DNA from: Neckera pumila
Lineage: Eukaryota; Streptophyta; Bryopsida; Hypnales; Neckeraceae
NCBI GenBank assembly: GCA_963969595.1
Contig: OZ018410.1
Span: 31,934,913-31,998,912 of the forward strand
Reading direction: 5' to 3'
DNA length: 64,000 bases
Shown here: positions 47,146 to 59,336 of the stretch, piece after piece
How positions within the stretch are numbered: the stretch's first letter is position 1
Layout of the letters: each line of letters opens with the position of its first letter
Program-made: the position numbers and the translations under genes
The notes under the pieces: generated by a model
What the model saw: only the letters and a program-made list of their open reading frames with translations
What the model was told of the DNA's origin: nothing
Database searches by the model: none

Positions 47146-50100
47146 CTACTGTAACGAGAACATACAACTCTCTAGAATCCCGATACCTTGGTCGATTTCT
47201 TGGTAGGAGATAATGAGGGGAGGCGCAAGGCGAACAATATCACCCTTACCGGCGGTGAGAATGAGGAGTCCTGCCTTGAGAGCAGCAGCTACGAGGGGTG
47301 ACGCAGGAACATCGAGTTGAATGCCCACCAGAAGCCCTTCCCCTCGCACTTCCTTCACGTGAGGATTCTTGCCCAGCTTCTCCCGGAGCTGCGACTGGAG
47401 GTAGGCGCCTTTCTGTGCTACACTCTCTAAAAAGCCTGGCGCCTGCACACGTGGGAAACAGATCAGCATCATGTGAGAATTTCTTGTCCAGACAACACTG
47501 ATTTGTACTACTAGGGCTTCGCAGTGCTGAGCACAACTATAGAAGGAAATTATTACTGAACATAAAATCTGTGAACCTGACGGAACCAAGATCATACCTG
47601 GATGCGGTCCAGTACAGCCAGTGCTGCATGGCACACAAGAGGACCTCCCGCAAACGTGCTCCCGTGATCTCCAGCTGCAATGCTAGAAGCTACTCTCTCT
47701 GTTACGAGAACAGCTCCAATGGGTAGTCCACCAGCCAAAGGCTTTGCTAATGTCATGATATCGGGTTTCACATCATAGGCCTCATGAGCCCAAAGGCGAC
47801 CAGTACGACCAAGTCCACATTGTATCTGACATGCACCAAACTCCAATGTTAACCAGGTGACTCTGCAATCTCCCCTAATCCATGAGACAATCCTACAGTC
47901 CCAAAATATTGTGAATATGCAATGAGGAAGAGCTAGTAATCAATAACGACCACCTACCCAGGAACCAATGCTCAAAAGCATTGATTCAGTGTCATGCTCT
48001 GGAGCCTGGCGTGAAAATTCTATATGAACTAAGCTTATCTCATAAACTAACGACCTCAACTCATGTGATTCTGCTTAAGTTGTTCAGAAGTAAGCAGGCA
48101 ATTCCAACTAGTAAATGCAGGAGGAGTGGATTATTTCGTGCACACCCTGGGGATACCTCATCGAAAACAAGAATTGTATCCGTTTCATCACAAAGCTCTC
48201 GCAGTCCTTTGATAAAGGCAGCGGTGGCAGAGTTTATTCCTCCTTCACCCTGCAACGGCTCAACAAATATAGCCGCAGTCCGACCAGCAACAACTACTTG
48301 TCTAACAGCCTCCAGGTCTCCAAAAGTCAAAAAATGAGCGCCTGCAGTTCAATAAAGACTTCAGAACTACGAAAAAGGATTAAAGAATTGGTTCGCACTC
48401 GAGCAATCCAGACAGATGTCACATATCCTCATAATTTTTTGTGACTAAAAGATACAGGTGTTACTTATGAATGCAATTGAGCATGTAAGGAAATAACTAT
48501 CAAACTGAACTGTTTAGATATTGTAAGAGGACTAACGAGACATACCTGGCACTAATGGTTCGAAAGGAGTCCTATATTGCACTTTGCTTGTAAGTGAAAG
48601 TGCTCCAAGCGTCCGCCCGTGAAAACCATTGGTGAAGGCTATAAATTCTGTGGCTCCTTGTGAATTTCCGCCGCTCTTTCTTGCCAACGCATGATGGTAC
48701 TTCCGTGAAAATTTCATTGCTGCTTCATTAGCTTCAGTGCCCGAGTTGGTCATGAAAACCCGGTCCGCGAAAGATGATCCGACAAGACGCTCAGCTAGTT
48801 TCACCTGAGAAAACCATCAAATCTTGTGACCATTAAGACAGGATCTCGAAACTCATACGAGTTCCTGGGAAAAGATGGAATTGGTGTCCCATGACATGCT
48901 ATTTATCTTTCACAGTCCGAGCTATTAATCTACACGATGATTTATACTAATGATCTAAAAACTCCATTCTCAGGTGATAATCTAAAATCATTACAGATCT
49001 GATCGCGTCTCCAATACCAATCCCTGTTACCAACAGTAACTCATCTGTTCATACAATTGGACATACAAATAAATTAAGACAAGCGGAGTTATCAAGACTT
49101 GGATGAATGTCTATTGTCACTGATGTTTTTGAATGGAAATACTATTGTCTGATGTCACTTATATGGCTACAAACTCCCACTTTAAATCTGCATAGGAAAT
49201 TCATACATAATGAGAAATTTGATCTACCATTTTTGTCTCTCGTACCCAAAAATCTCTCCACGGCCCTATACATCTCCAAAAACCGCATTCCTACATGTGC
49301 TAAAATTCTTATATTGACACAAAAGGTATCCTGTACCTCACAGGACTAAGTAGTGCAAAGTCACTTGGGGTGTTTACCTGTGGTATGGTATGAAAGAGGT
49401 TGCTGACGTGAGCGAGCTTCCCTGCCTGTTCAGTGACTGCTTGAACCCAGGTCGGGTCCCCATGTCCAAGAGCATTCACTGCGATTCCTGCTGTCAAATC
49501 CAAATACTCCTTGTTTTCGGTGTCATACAATTTGCAACCCTCTCCTCTGACAAACACCACAGGTGACCGGGCATAGGTTTGCACAAAAAGACGAGACTCT
49601 GCCCCAATGATATCCTGTCAGAAAGCGAGCACTTTTTTGTATTTAACACATTGTTTCATAGACAGATAAGATGAAGTAAACATTGACATCATAATACACA
49701 TAACATGTGATTTTAGATTCGCTCATCTTTAGGGTTGATTTGTCTGGATAAGCTTGGATGATAAGACATTAGACCATGCTTTAAGAATCAAGCTTTGTCA
49801 AACGTTGGAGAGTTGTCCTTAAAACCTTTACACTATTAAAAATTATATTGACGGCCACGACGAAATTATCTTAACAACGCATGATAAAATGACATAATTG
49901 CTTACAAGGCAACACTATTTGTGAGTGTTCTTCTCTGTTTGAACATTTTGTAGCATGGTACAGATATCACCAGCCCAAAAAGTGGTAAAATGGACAAGAG
50001 CACTACCGGGAGTCCTCAACTAACCTATTTATATTATAATATCTTGCCACCTTGCCACATGGCCACCAAATAGCGGTGTCTTGGCCACAACTTTTTGCTT

Positions 50101-50936
50101 GTTCTCAAGCCCTTACCCGATGAAGTGGAAACCAGCCCACGGTATTACGAAAGTACAATAAAGGAAATTTTTTTTTAAATTCTGGAGAAAACTGAGGCCT
50201 TCACAGTGTTGGACCAAACATGTAGAGACCTAAATTCCGCAAACTAGTTACATAGTTAAAGCATACAACCAGAGAAACAAATGGCACTACAAAGCTGCTC
50301 CAGTCCTGGAAATTGAAATCAACGAGTGGTGGAAGGCTTCTACTCATCACAAGTAGAAAGTCAACAATGAAGCTTATCCCCTTAGCTCCTGAACTCTTTC
50401 TTGAATTTTTGCATATATTTTCTTGTATCTTAATAAACATATATTACATACCTCATTTTCATCAAATTCATCATACAGAACCTGGAACCTGGAACCTCTC
50501 TGTTCATCATCCAGAATTGGGACGTCGGAGCTGTAAGGGGCTTAAATAGCATTCTCAAGTGAACTGAATACTCACCACAGCCTGAAGCTTCGCAGAATTT
50601 GCATTCCTACTGGTGGGAGCTGGAACGTGCACCCAAAGAGTAGATCAGAAAGTCACCTCCAATGGTGAACGGTATCTTCAACTTTACAATCTAACCAGAG
50701 AATTAGCGAAATAAGGTAAAAGGATATTAAATTGTACAGCAGAGCAACATACCTGTCTTTTCCGCTGGCTCTGCAATGCATCGAGTCAAAGACGGAAATC
50801 TTCCATGAGAAGCCGACAACTTCGGAAGAAGAGAACCTGCAGAGGAGAAGCACGCGGAGGAAGACAGAGTCCGGGGGATTGGAGCACTGCAAAAACCCGT
50901 CGAGGAGATATTCGATACTACAGCCGTGGCGTCCAT
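47146..50936 (-). CDS. acetylornithine aminotransferase, organelle-targeted
   Basis: Seven exons join in frame: 50936-50753, 50619-50576, 49614-49378, 48804-48546, 48341-48157, 47825-47598 and 47442-47146, giving 477 residues. It is a class III PLP aminotransferase that converts N-acetylglutamate semialdehyde to N-acetylornithine with glutamate, a step in arginine synthesis (ArgD in bacteria; plant plastid or mitochondrial homologues). Residues 1-60 are rich in Ser, Ala and Arg, like a transit peptide. [14 protein letters not shown] (174-187), [14 protein letters not shown] (300-303) followed by IQCGLGRTG, and [13 protein letters not shown] with the PLP lysine at 331 are diagnostic. [16 protein letters not shown] follows. 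A leader intron appears at 51035-50946, its acceptor TTTGCAG lying nine bases before the ATG. Ornithine or GABA aminotransferase is less likely given the ArgD-like motifs. Confidence 0.92.
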
Positions 50937-51617
50937 AGCTACCGCCTGCAAATTCAGGGTTTAGGTATTAGCTCGGATCCTTCAAAGAAACAGCAGATTG
51001 GCCATTCTCGGAACAGAAAGCAGAAGCTTACAAACCTTCAAACGCGATATTGGAAGCTAAGGCAGGGAACCGTCCATTTTCAGTGGGTTGAAAGTCACCC
51101 ATGGACAATGCCAGTGTCATTCACACATATGCATCCAAACACACGACTTGTAACAATGTGTTTGAATGACTTCTAAATTTGTCTATGCTTCCGTGCTTCC
51201 GTGCTTCCGTGAGATAAATTGTTGATGCAATACTCACGGTTCAATGGTAGTCAGACTTGTGATTATGACCCTCCTACTTCAAACTTCAACACATCAAAAC
51301 TCTTCAAACAGTCTCCAAATAACACAAATTTGAGTGCGTTGGAATCCTTTCAAAAATGCGGACAAAATCCACATCAAAAACTCAAAAAAACTCCACTCAA
51401 AAGAGCTCAAAGCCACAGAAATGTATCCCCTACCACAAAACTAAAAATACAGGTACGTGTGACACTTATGCACCCCTAATTCGAGCTTCTGAACAGGATT
51501 CAAGAAATGGCTTAAACCCCAATTCTTCCGGCCAACGCCCTTCCCGTGAAAGAATTCTCCAAAGCAAAGCGAACTGAACAATGCGATTGCAACAGGAGTA
51601 AACATTTCGTTGCGTAC

Positions 51618-51930
51618 CTCGAAGGCCGGAGTACGGGCAACACACACAGCGTACATACGCCTAGCTGATTGATCTCGAAGCAGCTGATCCGGCGCAGCTG
51701 TTGCGTTCCGGGAACTGCAGAGAGACCAGGTTCATAAAGGATTTTGCATGAAGAATTTTAAAGTTTGCGTGACGGCCAAGCAAATACCGAGTTCCAAAGT
51801 CAGGAATGAGGTGCCCGCCGCATGCACACAGCAGCAGCGACTGTTGCTGCACGATGGAGCTGCGGTCCGGATGCGACAGCCTGCGCCTCCAGTCAGTCTC
51901 ATCGCGAATACCTTCATCCAAAACATCCAT
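51618..51930 (-). CDS. hypothetical small protein, two exons seen, 3' end open
   Basis: Exon 51930-51788 and exon 51714-51618 join in phase across a GTATTT...CTGCAG intron. The product starts MDVLDEGIRDETDWRRRLS, contains LLLCACGGHLIPDFGT, and reaches MYAVCVARTPAFE before a GTACGC donor. No family is recognised, and no convincing third exon was found. It lies on the same strand about 700 bp upstream of the aminotransferase, so it may be a separate gene or an alternative leader of that transcript. Confidence 0.3.
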
Positions 51931-51939
51931 CTTTAAAGT

Positions 51940-52559
51940 TCATCCATCCAAAACATTCATCTAAACGTTCATCCAAAAGTTTCCTTTTAAAAATAGTGAC
52001 TCGGGAGTCTGTTCTTATCACAGAGGTGGAGGATAAGTCTCAAGGCTGCCTGGGAGCTTCATAGGAATCAGCAGCTGCGGTGAGAGGTACAGTAGCCTAA
52101 GTTATCGGTGCTTGCACCATGTTTTTAAGTTTGGTTGTGGGTAAGTTACTTGTTCCCATGATGTATAAGCCCCTAGATGTATTTCATATGAAAATATACT
52201 ATAAGATATTTCACAAAAAGAAATCTGACATGCACTGCTGTAGTATTGGGCCACCAAGCTACAACACGACACTTTGGTTCTACGAAGCCCAATCCAAGCA
52301 CGTTTTCAAAAGTAGGCCCTAGAAACAATAAAGAAAAATAAATGTTTGTTGTACTCTCTTAGAAGCATAAACATTGAAAAGCGCATGGTTTTAGAAAATA
52401 TACCAATTCAACTTTGACCTCTAACTTCTAACTTTTGCATATTATAATCAAACATTGTCCTTGGATTTTAGCGAACTTTGTTGCAATTTTTCTTTGTGTG
52501 ATTAAAAAATTGAGAGCTTTCTAACACTCAATAATGCTTGTCACATAAATTTGTTTGGT
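51940..52559. other. spacer, no gene seen
   Basis: Upstream flank of the small minus-strand reading frame, then AT-rich sequence. Confidence 0.3.
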
Positions 52560-52626
52560 TTAACCTTTAAAGGACAAAGGGGTGATCATCCCTTTCCATT
52601 ACGGTAAGAGGTTCTAAAAACGCTTA

Positions 52627-52740
52627 GGCTCTAAAATGGCTCACCTCCTTAAATGTACACTATTTGTACATGTTGCTTTTTAATGGCCTTCAACAATGTA
52701 CACACACTGTACGTTTGAGGAGGTGAGCCATTTTAGAGCC
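52627..52740. repeat. 22-bp perfect inverted repeat
   Basis: Arms 52627-52648 (GGCTCTAAAATGGCTCACCT...) and 52719-52740 are exact complements. GTACA-type motifs are repeated within the loop. Confidence 0.8.
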
Positions 52741-53065
52741 CAATGCCATTTTAACTTCAAAATTTTGTAACTAATTCTGCAAAGCTCCAAAAAATATGAA
52801 ATAGTTGGGGTTAGATGTCAATTCCACTTGCCTTTCAAGGATAATTTATTGAAAAATATTTCAAGATTTTTCACCTCCCTAAAAGTTAGTTCCAAACTTT
52901 AGATGGTCCATTTATAGACATCCTACCTTACCGTGTAAATCATTGGCTTAAGAAATAGCAAAAGCACTTATTAGAAGTCAAACTGTTATAAAATACCTCC
53001 CTTTTTTGCAACAAATTATGAGGATGAATAGTTGCACTTTTGTCCTACATAGAAGATTCTCTTGT

Positions 53066-53355
53066 CATTAGGAGAGATTTGAGGGCATTGGAAGGCTGTT
53101 TTAGGCCTGTTCCCCAATCTGGCTAGATCTGTAAACAACCGGTAAGCGTTGTCAGAATTTTAAAAAATAAAAAATAATAATAAAATAAAATAAAATATTC
53201 TCTCCCAAATATCAGTTTAGGCCAATTTTTTTTTTTTTTCCGAAAATGACGTGGCACTCTCTCGACCACATCAGCCAACAGCTTTCCTACGTGGAAACAC
53301 TGCGAGAATACAGGATAATTCGCGGGCTCTTGGAGGCCTTAGATCTCTTCTAATG
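53066..53355. mobile_element. non-autonomous element related to 32248-32494
   Basis: It begins CATTAGGAGAGATTTGAGG and ends, complemented, CATTAGAAGAGATCTAAGG. The interior shares GTAAACAACCGGTA, AAAATGACGTGGCAC and ACAGGATAATTCG with the copy at 32.2 kb. It is inserted within the larger TTAA element. Confidence 0.55.
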
Positions 53356-53656
53356 CATTCATCGACTGCAAAACGTCTGCATCAACAATTATGGATTAAG
53401 GTCCATGCAGGGAGTAGTTTGGTGCTTGAATGAACCTTTAGAATTTAGCTCTCCTCCTGGAGCTTGGTACTAAAAGATTCTCTTTTCTACAAGAGTACTA
53501 TATACCAAAGTTTACAAAGCATAAGGTCTGAGGAAGTCATTAAATATATGACATTTGGTGAATTCTCTATTTTTAGTGCTCATTTATCTTCTAAAGGACT
53601 AGGTCATTTTCTAGCTCAGAAACCACTCAAAATTGTCATGTCTACTATGATCATTC

Positions 53657-53657
53657 A

Positions 53658-53735
<78 letters not shown>

Positions 53736-53739
53736 TTTT
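53657..53739. repeat. A-run, (AT)n microsatellite and T-run
   Basis: About 19 A, then about 29 AT units, then T. The whole tract is nearly self-complementary. Confidence 0.95.
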
Positions 53740-55146
53740 AAGAATCTAACTATAAATCTTATAATTCACTTGTCTCAAATCATATGGTAAAAATTTCATG
53801 AAGTTTGACCATAGGAATTGGAAGATATTAGCATTTGAGGTTGGAAAAGTAAGGTTTTCTAAATGTTGGTCTACAATTTTAGATGACTTTGACCGCCATT
53901 TGTGGACTTTTTTTGCACTGCAAACTAAAATTTAAAAAAGAAATTGTTAAAAACTTGAGATGAGAGTCAGAGAAAATATTTTCCAAAATATTAAAACTTG
54001 ATTTTCATTCATTAAAAATTTGTTAAACAAAAATAGGTCCAGTATTGAAAGAAATCCGAAATTGTTAATAGCTCTAAGATGGAATTGAAACATCATAATT
54101 CCAACGGTGAGACTCTTCTTGCAAACAATCTTTACCTTGTCAAAAAAAATTTGAAAAGTTTGAAAAAATTTGAAAATTGCATTCAAAAATGAATTCTACA
54201 AGTTATTTTTTGAAGAGGATGCTTTGATTGCCCTCAAAATGAGATCATTCATAACTTCCTCATTATTAGTCCAAATAGAATGAATTAAAGCTTCAAATGT
54301 AGACCAAAACATAATCTTTTAGGAAAAGATTAAAAAGTAAAAGAGTTTCTTTTTTGGTGTTTTTTTTGTTCTCCTCAACGAATTGCTTTTAAGACTTAGG
54401 ATGGCATAACTTTTGCTCCCGGACACTAATTGAAATAAAAATTATATTTTTAGAAAGCTAATGTGATTTCCTATCTTCAAAAAAAATTTCAGAAAATATG
54501 GTCAAAAAATCAGGTCACACGAGCCTGCCTGAAATCCCAAGTGTCCTCCGAGGGGGCTTTTGTCCTTTAGAGATTAAATAGAAACTAACATATATGATGT
54601 TAATCAATACTTTACTTAGATAAACTTCCAAGGTGAACATATTTTAGAATATTGGATAGAGTACTCTACTTCAAGGTCCACATGTCTTTTCTTGTACTTA
54701 CTAAATAAGTTCAACATGTATTCTCTTCTATTTGTAAAAAAAAAAAAAGCACTTTTTTCTTCATCCAAAATTCCATCCCCATCATACCCAAATCCATACC
54801 CTGTCACATCCAAACGGTTGGTTAAGTTAGTTAGTTTCCCAGTGAGACCAAAACAGAGGCGAGAACTCAATGAACGCCACGTACTCAATAGAATCCACCT
54901 ACTCGTAAGAAACGTGACCAACAGCCAGTGACAAGGACCCAACGCACCCAAGTCACCCAACTGGTTATTTAAATTTCAAAAGAATTTCAAATAAACGAAG
55001 AAACTAACTTAACGCCTCGTAGAGACGTAGACTACGTCGCCTCCTTGGAACGAAAGAAGCGCCTCCCAGTCCACACGCCTTGGAAGAGCCGCTGTCTCCG
55101 CTTCCACATTCCCCATCTCCCGGACCACTGATTCCCTCACTCTTCA

Positions 55147-55154
55147 ATATAAAT
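55147..55154 (+). promoter_or_regulatory. candidate TATA box of the amino acid transporter gene
   Basis: AATATAAAT lies about 65 bp before a strong splice donor (CCG before GTAAGT at 55,214) that would open a leader intron ending near TTTCAG 56,134. The coding ATG is at 56,388. Confidence 0.4.
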
Positions 55155-55213
55155 CCTCCGCATGCGCCGTTACAATCTCTCGTCACCAATTTCATCTTCC
55201 TCGATGTATTCCG

Positions 55214-56134
55214 GTAAGTTTCTGTGCACTAATTCACAACCCATGTCGTGAATTTGGAGCTTTTTGAGTTTTTTCTTTCGATCTGTTCGCTGCGATACTT
55301 TTGACGCAACCCATGGCGTGTATTCTGAGTTTTGTTTAGGGTCGAACGTTCAAGTTGGTCATTCTGTAGCTGGATGTTGTGCAAAACTATTTGATCAGAG
55401 TCGTGATTTGGCGCATGTTAGCCACGTGCGGAGGTTTGGTAAGTGGCTTTTGTGGAGTGGATTGATTTTGTTTTTATTATTGAAAAGAACTTGGAGTTCG
55501 GTAAATTGGTTGCCGCGCTTTGTGGATGGTTTGTTTCGATGCTTTATGGGCTGTTTTGGGTTCTGGATTCTCTTCTCTGTAGTTTCTTTCGCGAAATTCA
55601 GTGTTGGAAATTGGTTGTGTTGAGGCTTGCAGGGGAACGTGTAGGCGTATTTGAGAATTAAAAGGAGTTTCCTGGAATAAGAAGCTCTGTCTGATAGTGT
55701 AGAGTTCAAATTTGAGCACAGTCTGAGGTTGTTTCGACGTTCTGACTGGTAGTTTGTTTTCGTCATCTAGGGTTTCGTCACAGCCTGCTTCTATTAATAC
55801 ACTGGGTTGCTTTGGATCATTTCTTATTTCTACAGTAACGTCAAATAGTGACTCTTACAAATAGAAATCTCTCGACGAAAGAGTATTTTGGTACAAGATT
55901 TATCTTTTGGGGCCACAAATCAGGTTTGAAGTTGCAGTTGGTAGACAAAGCTGTCTTAAACAAGCATTATTCAGAGGTTACTGTTATTCATTAGTCTTGA
56001 AGTAGGTTATCTGTAATTTGAAGCTCCTACTCGGAGGCATCTGGGGGTGTGAAACTTCGCTTTTGGGGTTAACCCCCAGAGGACTCATGTTTTTTTAGTT
56101 GGTCAACATGGGTCTTTCTTTTGTCCAATTTCAG
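55214..56134 (+). other. probable 5' UTR intron of the transporter gene
   Basis: A consensus donor, GTAAGTTT, at 55,214 and a pyrimidine-rich acceptor, TTGTCCAATTTCAG, ending at 56,134 bound a T-rich stretch without coding signal. Other acceptors (for example near 55,834) are possible. Confidence 0.4.
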
Positions 56135-56387
56135 GATTTTGACGAACTCATGCACTGTCCTTCACTTGGTCAGTAGATATTGGAAATTCGGCGCTCTCTG
56201 AAGTATATGATCAACCAATCTGAACACTTTCAAACCATGAACTCTCGGTCCTATTGGGATTAAAGCTTTACAACAAAAAGTATCGCTGATGGTCATACCT
56301 GTTTGTTTGCTGTAGATCAACAAAGTTAATGCTTCCGAGACAGTTCGTGAAGAGGGTTTGCCCGTGTTACTGTAAAGAATCTTTATT

Positions 56388-58528
56388 ATGGGGGTTGAGA
56401 ACGGCGTGTCGAAGGTGAATGGCATCTCCGTGAAGCCTTCGGAGGTCTCTCCGCTTCTCCCGTTAGGCAACGTGGAGACGCGGCTCTTGTCTTCCTCCTG
56501 CAAGACCTTCTTCAACATCGTGATCACGGTTGTGGGTGCAGGGGTCTTAGGCTTGCCTTATGCGTTCAAGCAGTCAGGATGGGTGCAGGGGCTGCTCATT
56601 CTGGCAGGAACTTCTGCGGCGATGTACTACTGCATGATGCTCATGGTGTCGTGCCGTCGCCATCTGGAGACGGAGGGGATTGTAGACAGCATCGACACGT
56701 ATAGTCAGCTTGGGCTTCACACTCTTGGAAGGGCGGGCCAAATCTCGGTGGATACCATGATCGTGCTCAGCCAGGGAGGCTTCTGTGTGGCGTACCTCAT
56801 CTTCATCGGTGAGAATTTGGCTTCCGTGCTCGCCAGAGAGAAGTCGCACAGCCCGGAAGTGACGGTGGAGAGTGCACAGGTGCTGCAGTTTCTGGGACTG
56901 GACTGGAAGACCAAGGAGGTGTATATCTGGATTGTCTTCCCTTTTCAGGTGATCTTCTTTGTCGGGGCCTCAAATGCTATGCACAAACGCTGATGTTGGT
57001 GTGAATTTATCATCATTGTTTTCTTTTCTAACGTACAGAAATAGACAATCGTTTACTTGCCCCTCCAAAATAATCATGAAAGGAATCATAGTGTAGAACA
57101 AGGGGCATCTCTAGGGGTTGGGGTTAAGAATGAGAGCAGGAGGAAGAGAGTTAGGCTAACGAGAACTAGGTCATTTGTAGATGATTTTCGTTCATCAAAC
57201 TTTGTTCATAACCGGTGTTTTTAACACAGTAAGCATTAGGTTGCGTTGAATCTATCCAACAATGGAAGGCACGGCTCCTTCATTCAATGCTTAGCCGTTG
57301 GATCCCTAGGTGGTGAAGACTTGGTTAGTGGGCAGGTATCTTAATAGTAGAGCCGGTTATGAAATACAATAAGTGTGCACGTTTCAAGTTACGCATTCCT
57401 ACTGTTAGCATATGAAGTTTTCATATGCTCCACCATCTATAGTAAAGCATAGGCTAGTCCACCGAGGTTCTTGGTCTTCTATGCATTATTATAGGGCGAC
57501 CTATGCAAAAACACATGGCATTTAGCATTGGTAGCCCTATACTAGAGCATAGATAACCCTCTGTATTGGTGAATTAGCCTACGGTTTAGCATAGGTGACA
57601 TGTGGTGAAGCACATGTAACTTATTATGCTAATGCTGGGGATGTGTAATTTGAGAAGCGTGCACTTATTGAATTTCATAGCCAGTTATCTTATCAACTTG
57701 AGATACGTGTAGTCTGTTCCTATAGGTACATGCTACCACCAATGCACAGTCCTAACACCTTCCCAATCTGTGCAGGTATTAATGGCATTCATTCGTTCGC
57801 TCACCCACCTGGCACCGTTTAGTATGTTTGCGGACATAGTGAATGTTTCCGCAATGGCAGTGGTAATGACAACCGAGTTTGCAGCCATCGCCACAGACCA
57901 TGGAGAGCATGTGGTGGCGTTCACAGGGTGGAAGAATCTGCTGTTTTCGATTGGAGTGGCCATTTACGCTGTGGAAGGCATCTGCCTGGTGCTTCCTCTG
58001 GAGTCAGAATACTTGGAACGACCCAAGTTTGCACGTATCCTAGCTGCTGCAATGTGCTTCATCACCTTCCTGTACACTACATTTGGTCTTCTTGGGTACC
58101 TGGCATACGGCGAGTATACGAAAGACATCGTTACTTTGAACCTAGGAAACTCATGGCAGACGGTGATTGTGAAGCTCGGTCTCTGCGCAGGTCTGATCTT
58201 TACATATCCTATGATGATGCACCCTGTTTACGAGGTAGCCGAGCGTCGCCTTTGGCAGGGTTGTCCCTCACAGCTTCTCAGGACTCTCATTGTTTTGTGC
58301 ACGGCCTGGATTGCAGTCTCAGTTCCTCATTTTGGAGATTTTCTGGCCCTTGTGGGGAGTAGCGTTTGCTGCTTGCTGTCATTTGTGTTGCCAGGTTGGA
58401 TGCACCTCCGCGTATTTGGAGACGATATGTCCAAGCTCTCTCGAAGCATGGACTACTTTCTCATTATTGGCGGCATCGTCTTTGGAATTCTCGGCACATT
58501 GTCTTCCCTGCACGACATTGGCTGGTGA
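56388..58528 (+). CDS. vacuolar-type amino acid transporter, AVT3-like (AAAP family)
   Basis: Exons 56388-56948 and 57776-58528 join in frame to give 437 residues. The family has 10 to 11 membrane helices and moves neutral amino acids across the vacuolar membrane, AVT3 members acting as exporters. CKTFFNIVITVVGAGVLGLP (about residues 42-61) is the hallmark first helix. Others include YPMMMHPVYEVAERR, VAIYAVEGICLVLPLESE and FLALVGSSVCCLLSFVLPG. The exon join (WIVFPFQ to VLMAFIRSLTHLAPFSMFAD) restores the conserved run across the 827-bp intron; reading through the donor gives a short unrelated tail and a stop. The N-terminus of about 40 residues is hydrophilic and cytosolic. The intron holds several AGCATAGG-type repeats near 57,440-57,600. 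AVT3 over AVT1 or AVT6 is a judgement from the first-helix pattern. Confidence 0.88.
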
Positions 58529-58911
58529 CCGACGGTGTGCTCATTTGAAATTTGTTGATTCTCCCTTTACAGAATTCATTTTGTAGGCCTCCAGGAAAAG
58601 CTCTTCATCAATCTTTCGCTCAAAACCGGGTCGAGGATTTGGGTGAGGTATTGTAGCACCTGTGACTGAGCTTTTTCTATTGAGAGTAGACTTAGATTTT
58701 TTAAATAATTGTATCTTGAACGAAAGTAGCTATTTTCAAGACCTTCCATGTATACTAGGGAGTGGAAACTCCCAATGTTGTTTGGAACATGCTCCCAAAC
58801 GCCAAGAGGGGGCGAGTTAGTATTAGTTTAGTAATTTTCTCATGGTTTCGAGGTATTATATGTAATCAGTCAGAAGCTTGAGGCATTACTTCGCGTAACC
58901 TAAGGTAGTTT

Positions 58912-59190
58912 GTTCTAAAAGCGACTGGCTTCTAAAACCGATCATGGGGCACAGGTACATTTTGCTTTCTTCGATGTACCAACTGTATACATTTCAAGAG
59001 GTGGTTGGTTTTACTAACCACTGTGTTTCAACTTCAAAAATTTGTAACTAATTCTACAAAGGTCCAAAAAATATGAAACAACTTGGGTTTGATGCCAATT
59101 CCATTTTTCTTCCTACAAAAATTTACTGAAAATTGTTTCAAGGAATTTTGCTTCCCCCAAAAGGCAAACAGCTCTTAAATGGTTGTTTTT
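58912..59190. repeat. dispersed repeat homologous to 52590-52920
   Basis: Shared blocks in the same order include ACTTCAAAA, TTTGTAACTAATTCT, AAAAAATATGAAA and GCCAATTCCA or GTCAATTCCA. Divergence is moderate. Confidence 0.6.
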
Positions 59191-59336
59191 AAGAGCAGAC
59201 TCTCTTAGAGAATAGAAGGAAGGATGAGTGGAATGATGTTCACTTCATATTTGGGACTTTGTTTGAGTCCACGTGAACAATCTCTCTTGTTGAATAGTGT
59301 GAATGCACTCAATATCTTGATCATCGTTTTAGAACT

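Larger units (their letters stand above)
52560..54577. mobile_element. TTAA-ended element, about 2.0 kb, containing another element
   Basis: The left end is TTAACCTTTAAAGGACAAA and the complemented right end is TTAATCTCTAAAGGACAAA. Both continue into a G- or C-rich stretch. The core AAAGGAC is shared with the element at 45552. No transposase is visible. The interior holds a hairpin (52627-52740), a 290-bp element (53066-53355) and an AT microsatellite. Parts of the interior recur at 58912-59190 and, inverted, at 62200-62530. Confidence 0.55.

Noticed and set aside
56949..56993. Short form of the transporter ending at the stop after exon 1
   Set aside because: The extra residues are intron read-through. 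Joining to 57776 restores the conserved transporter sequence.
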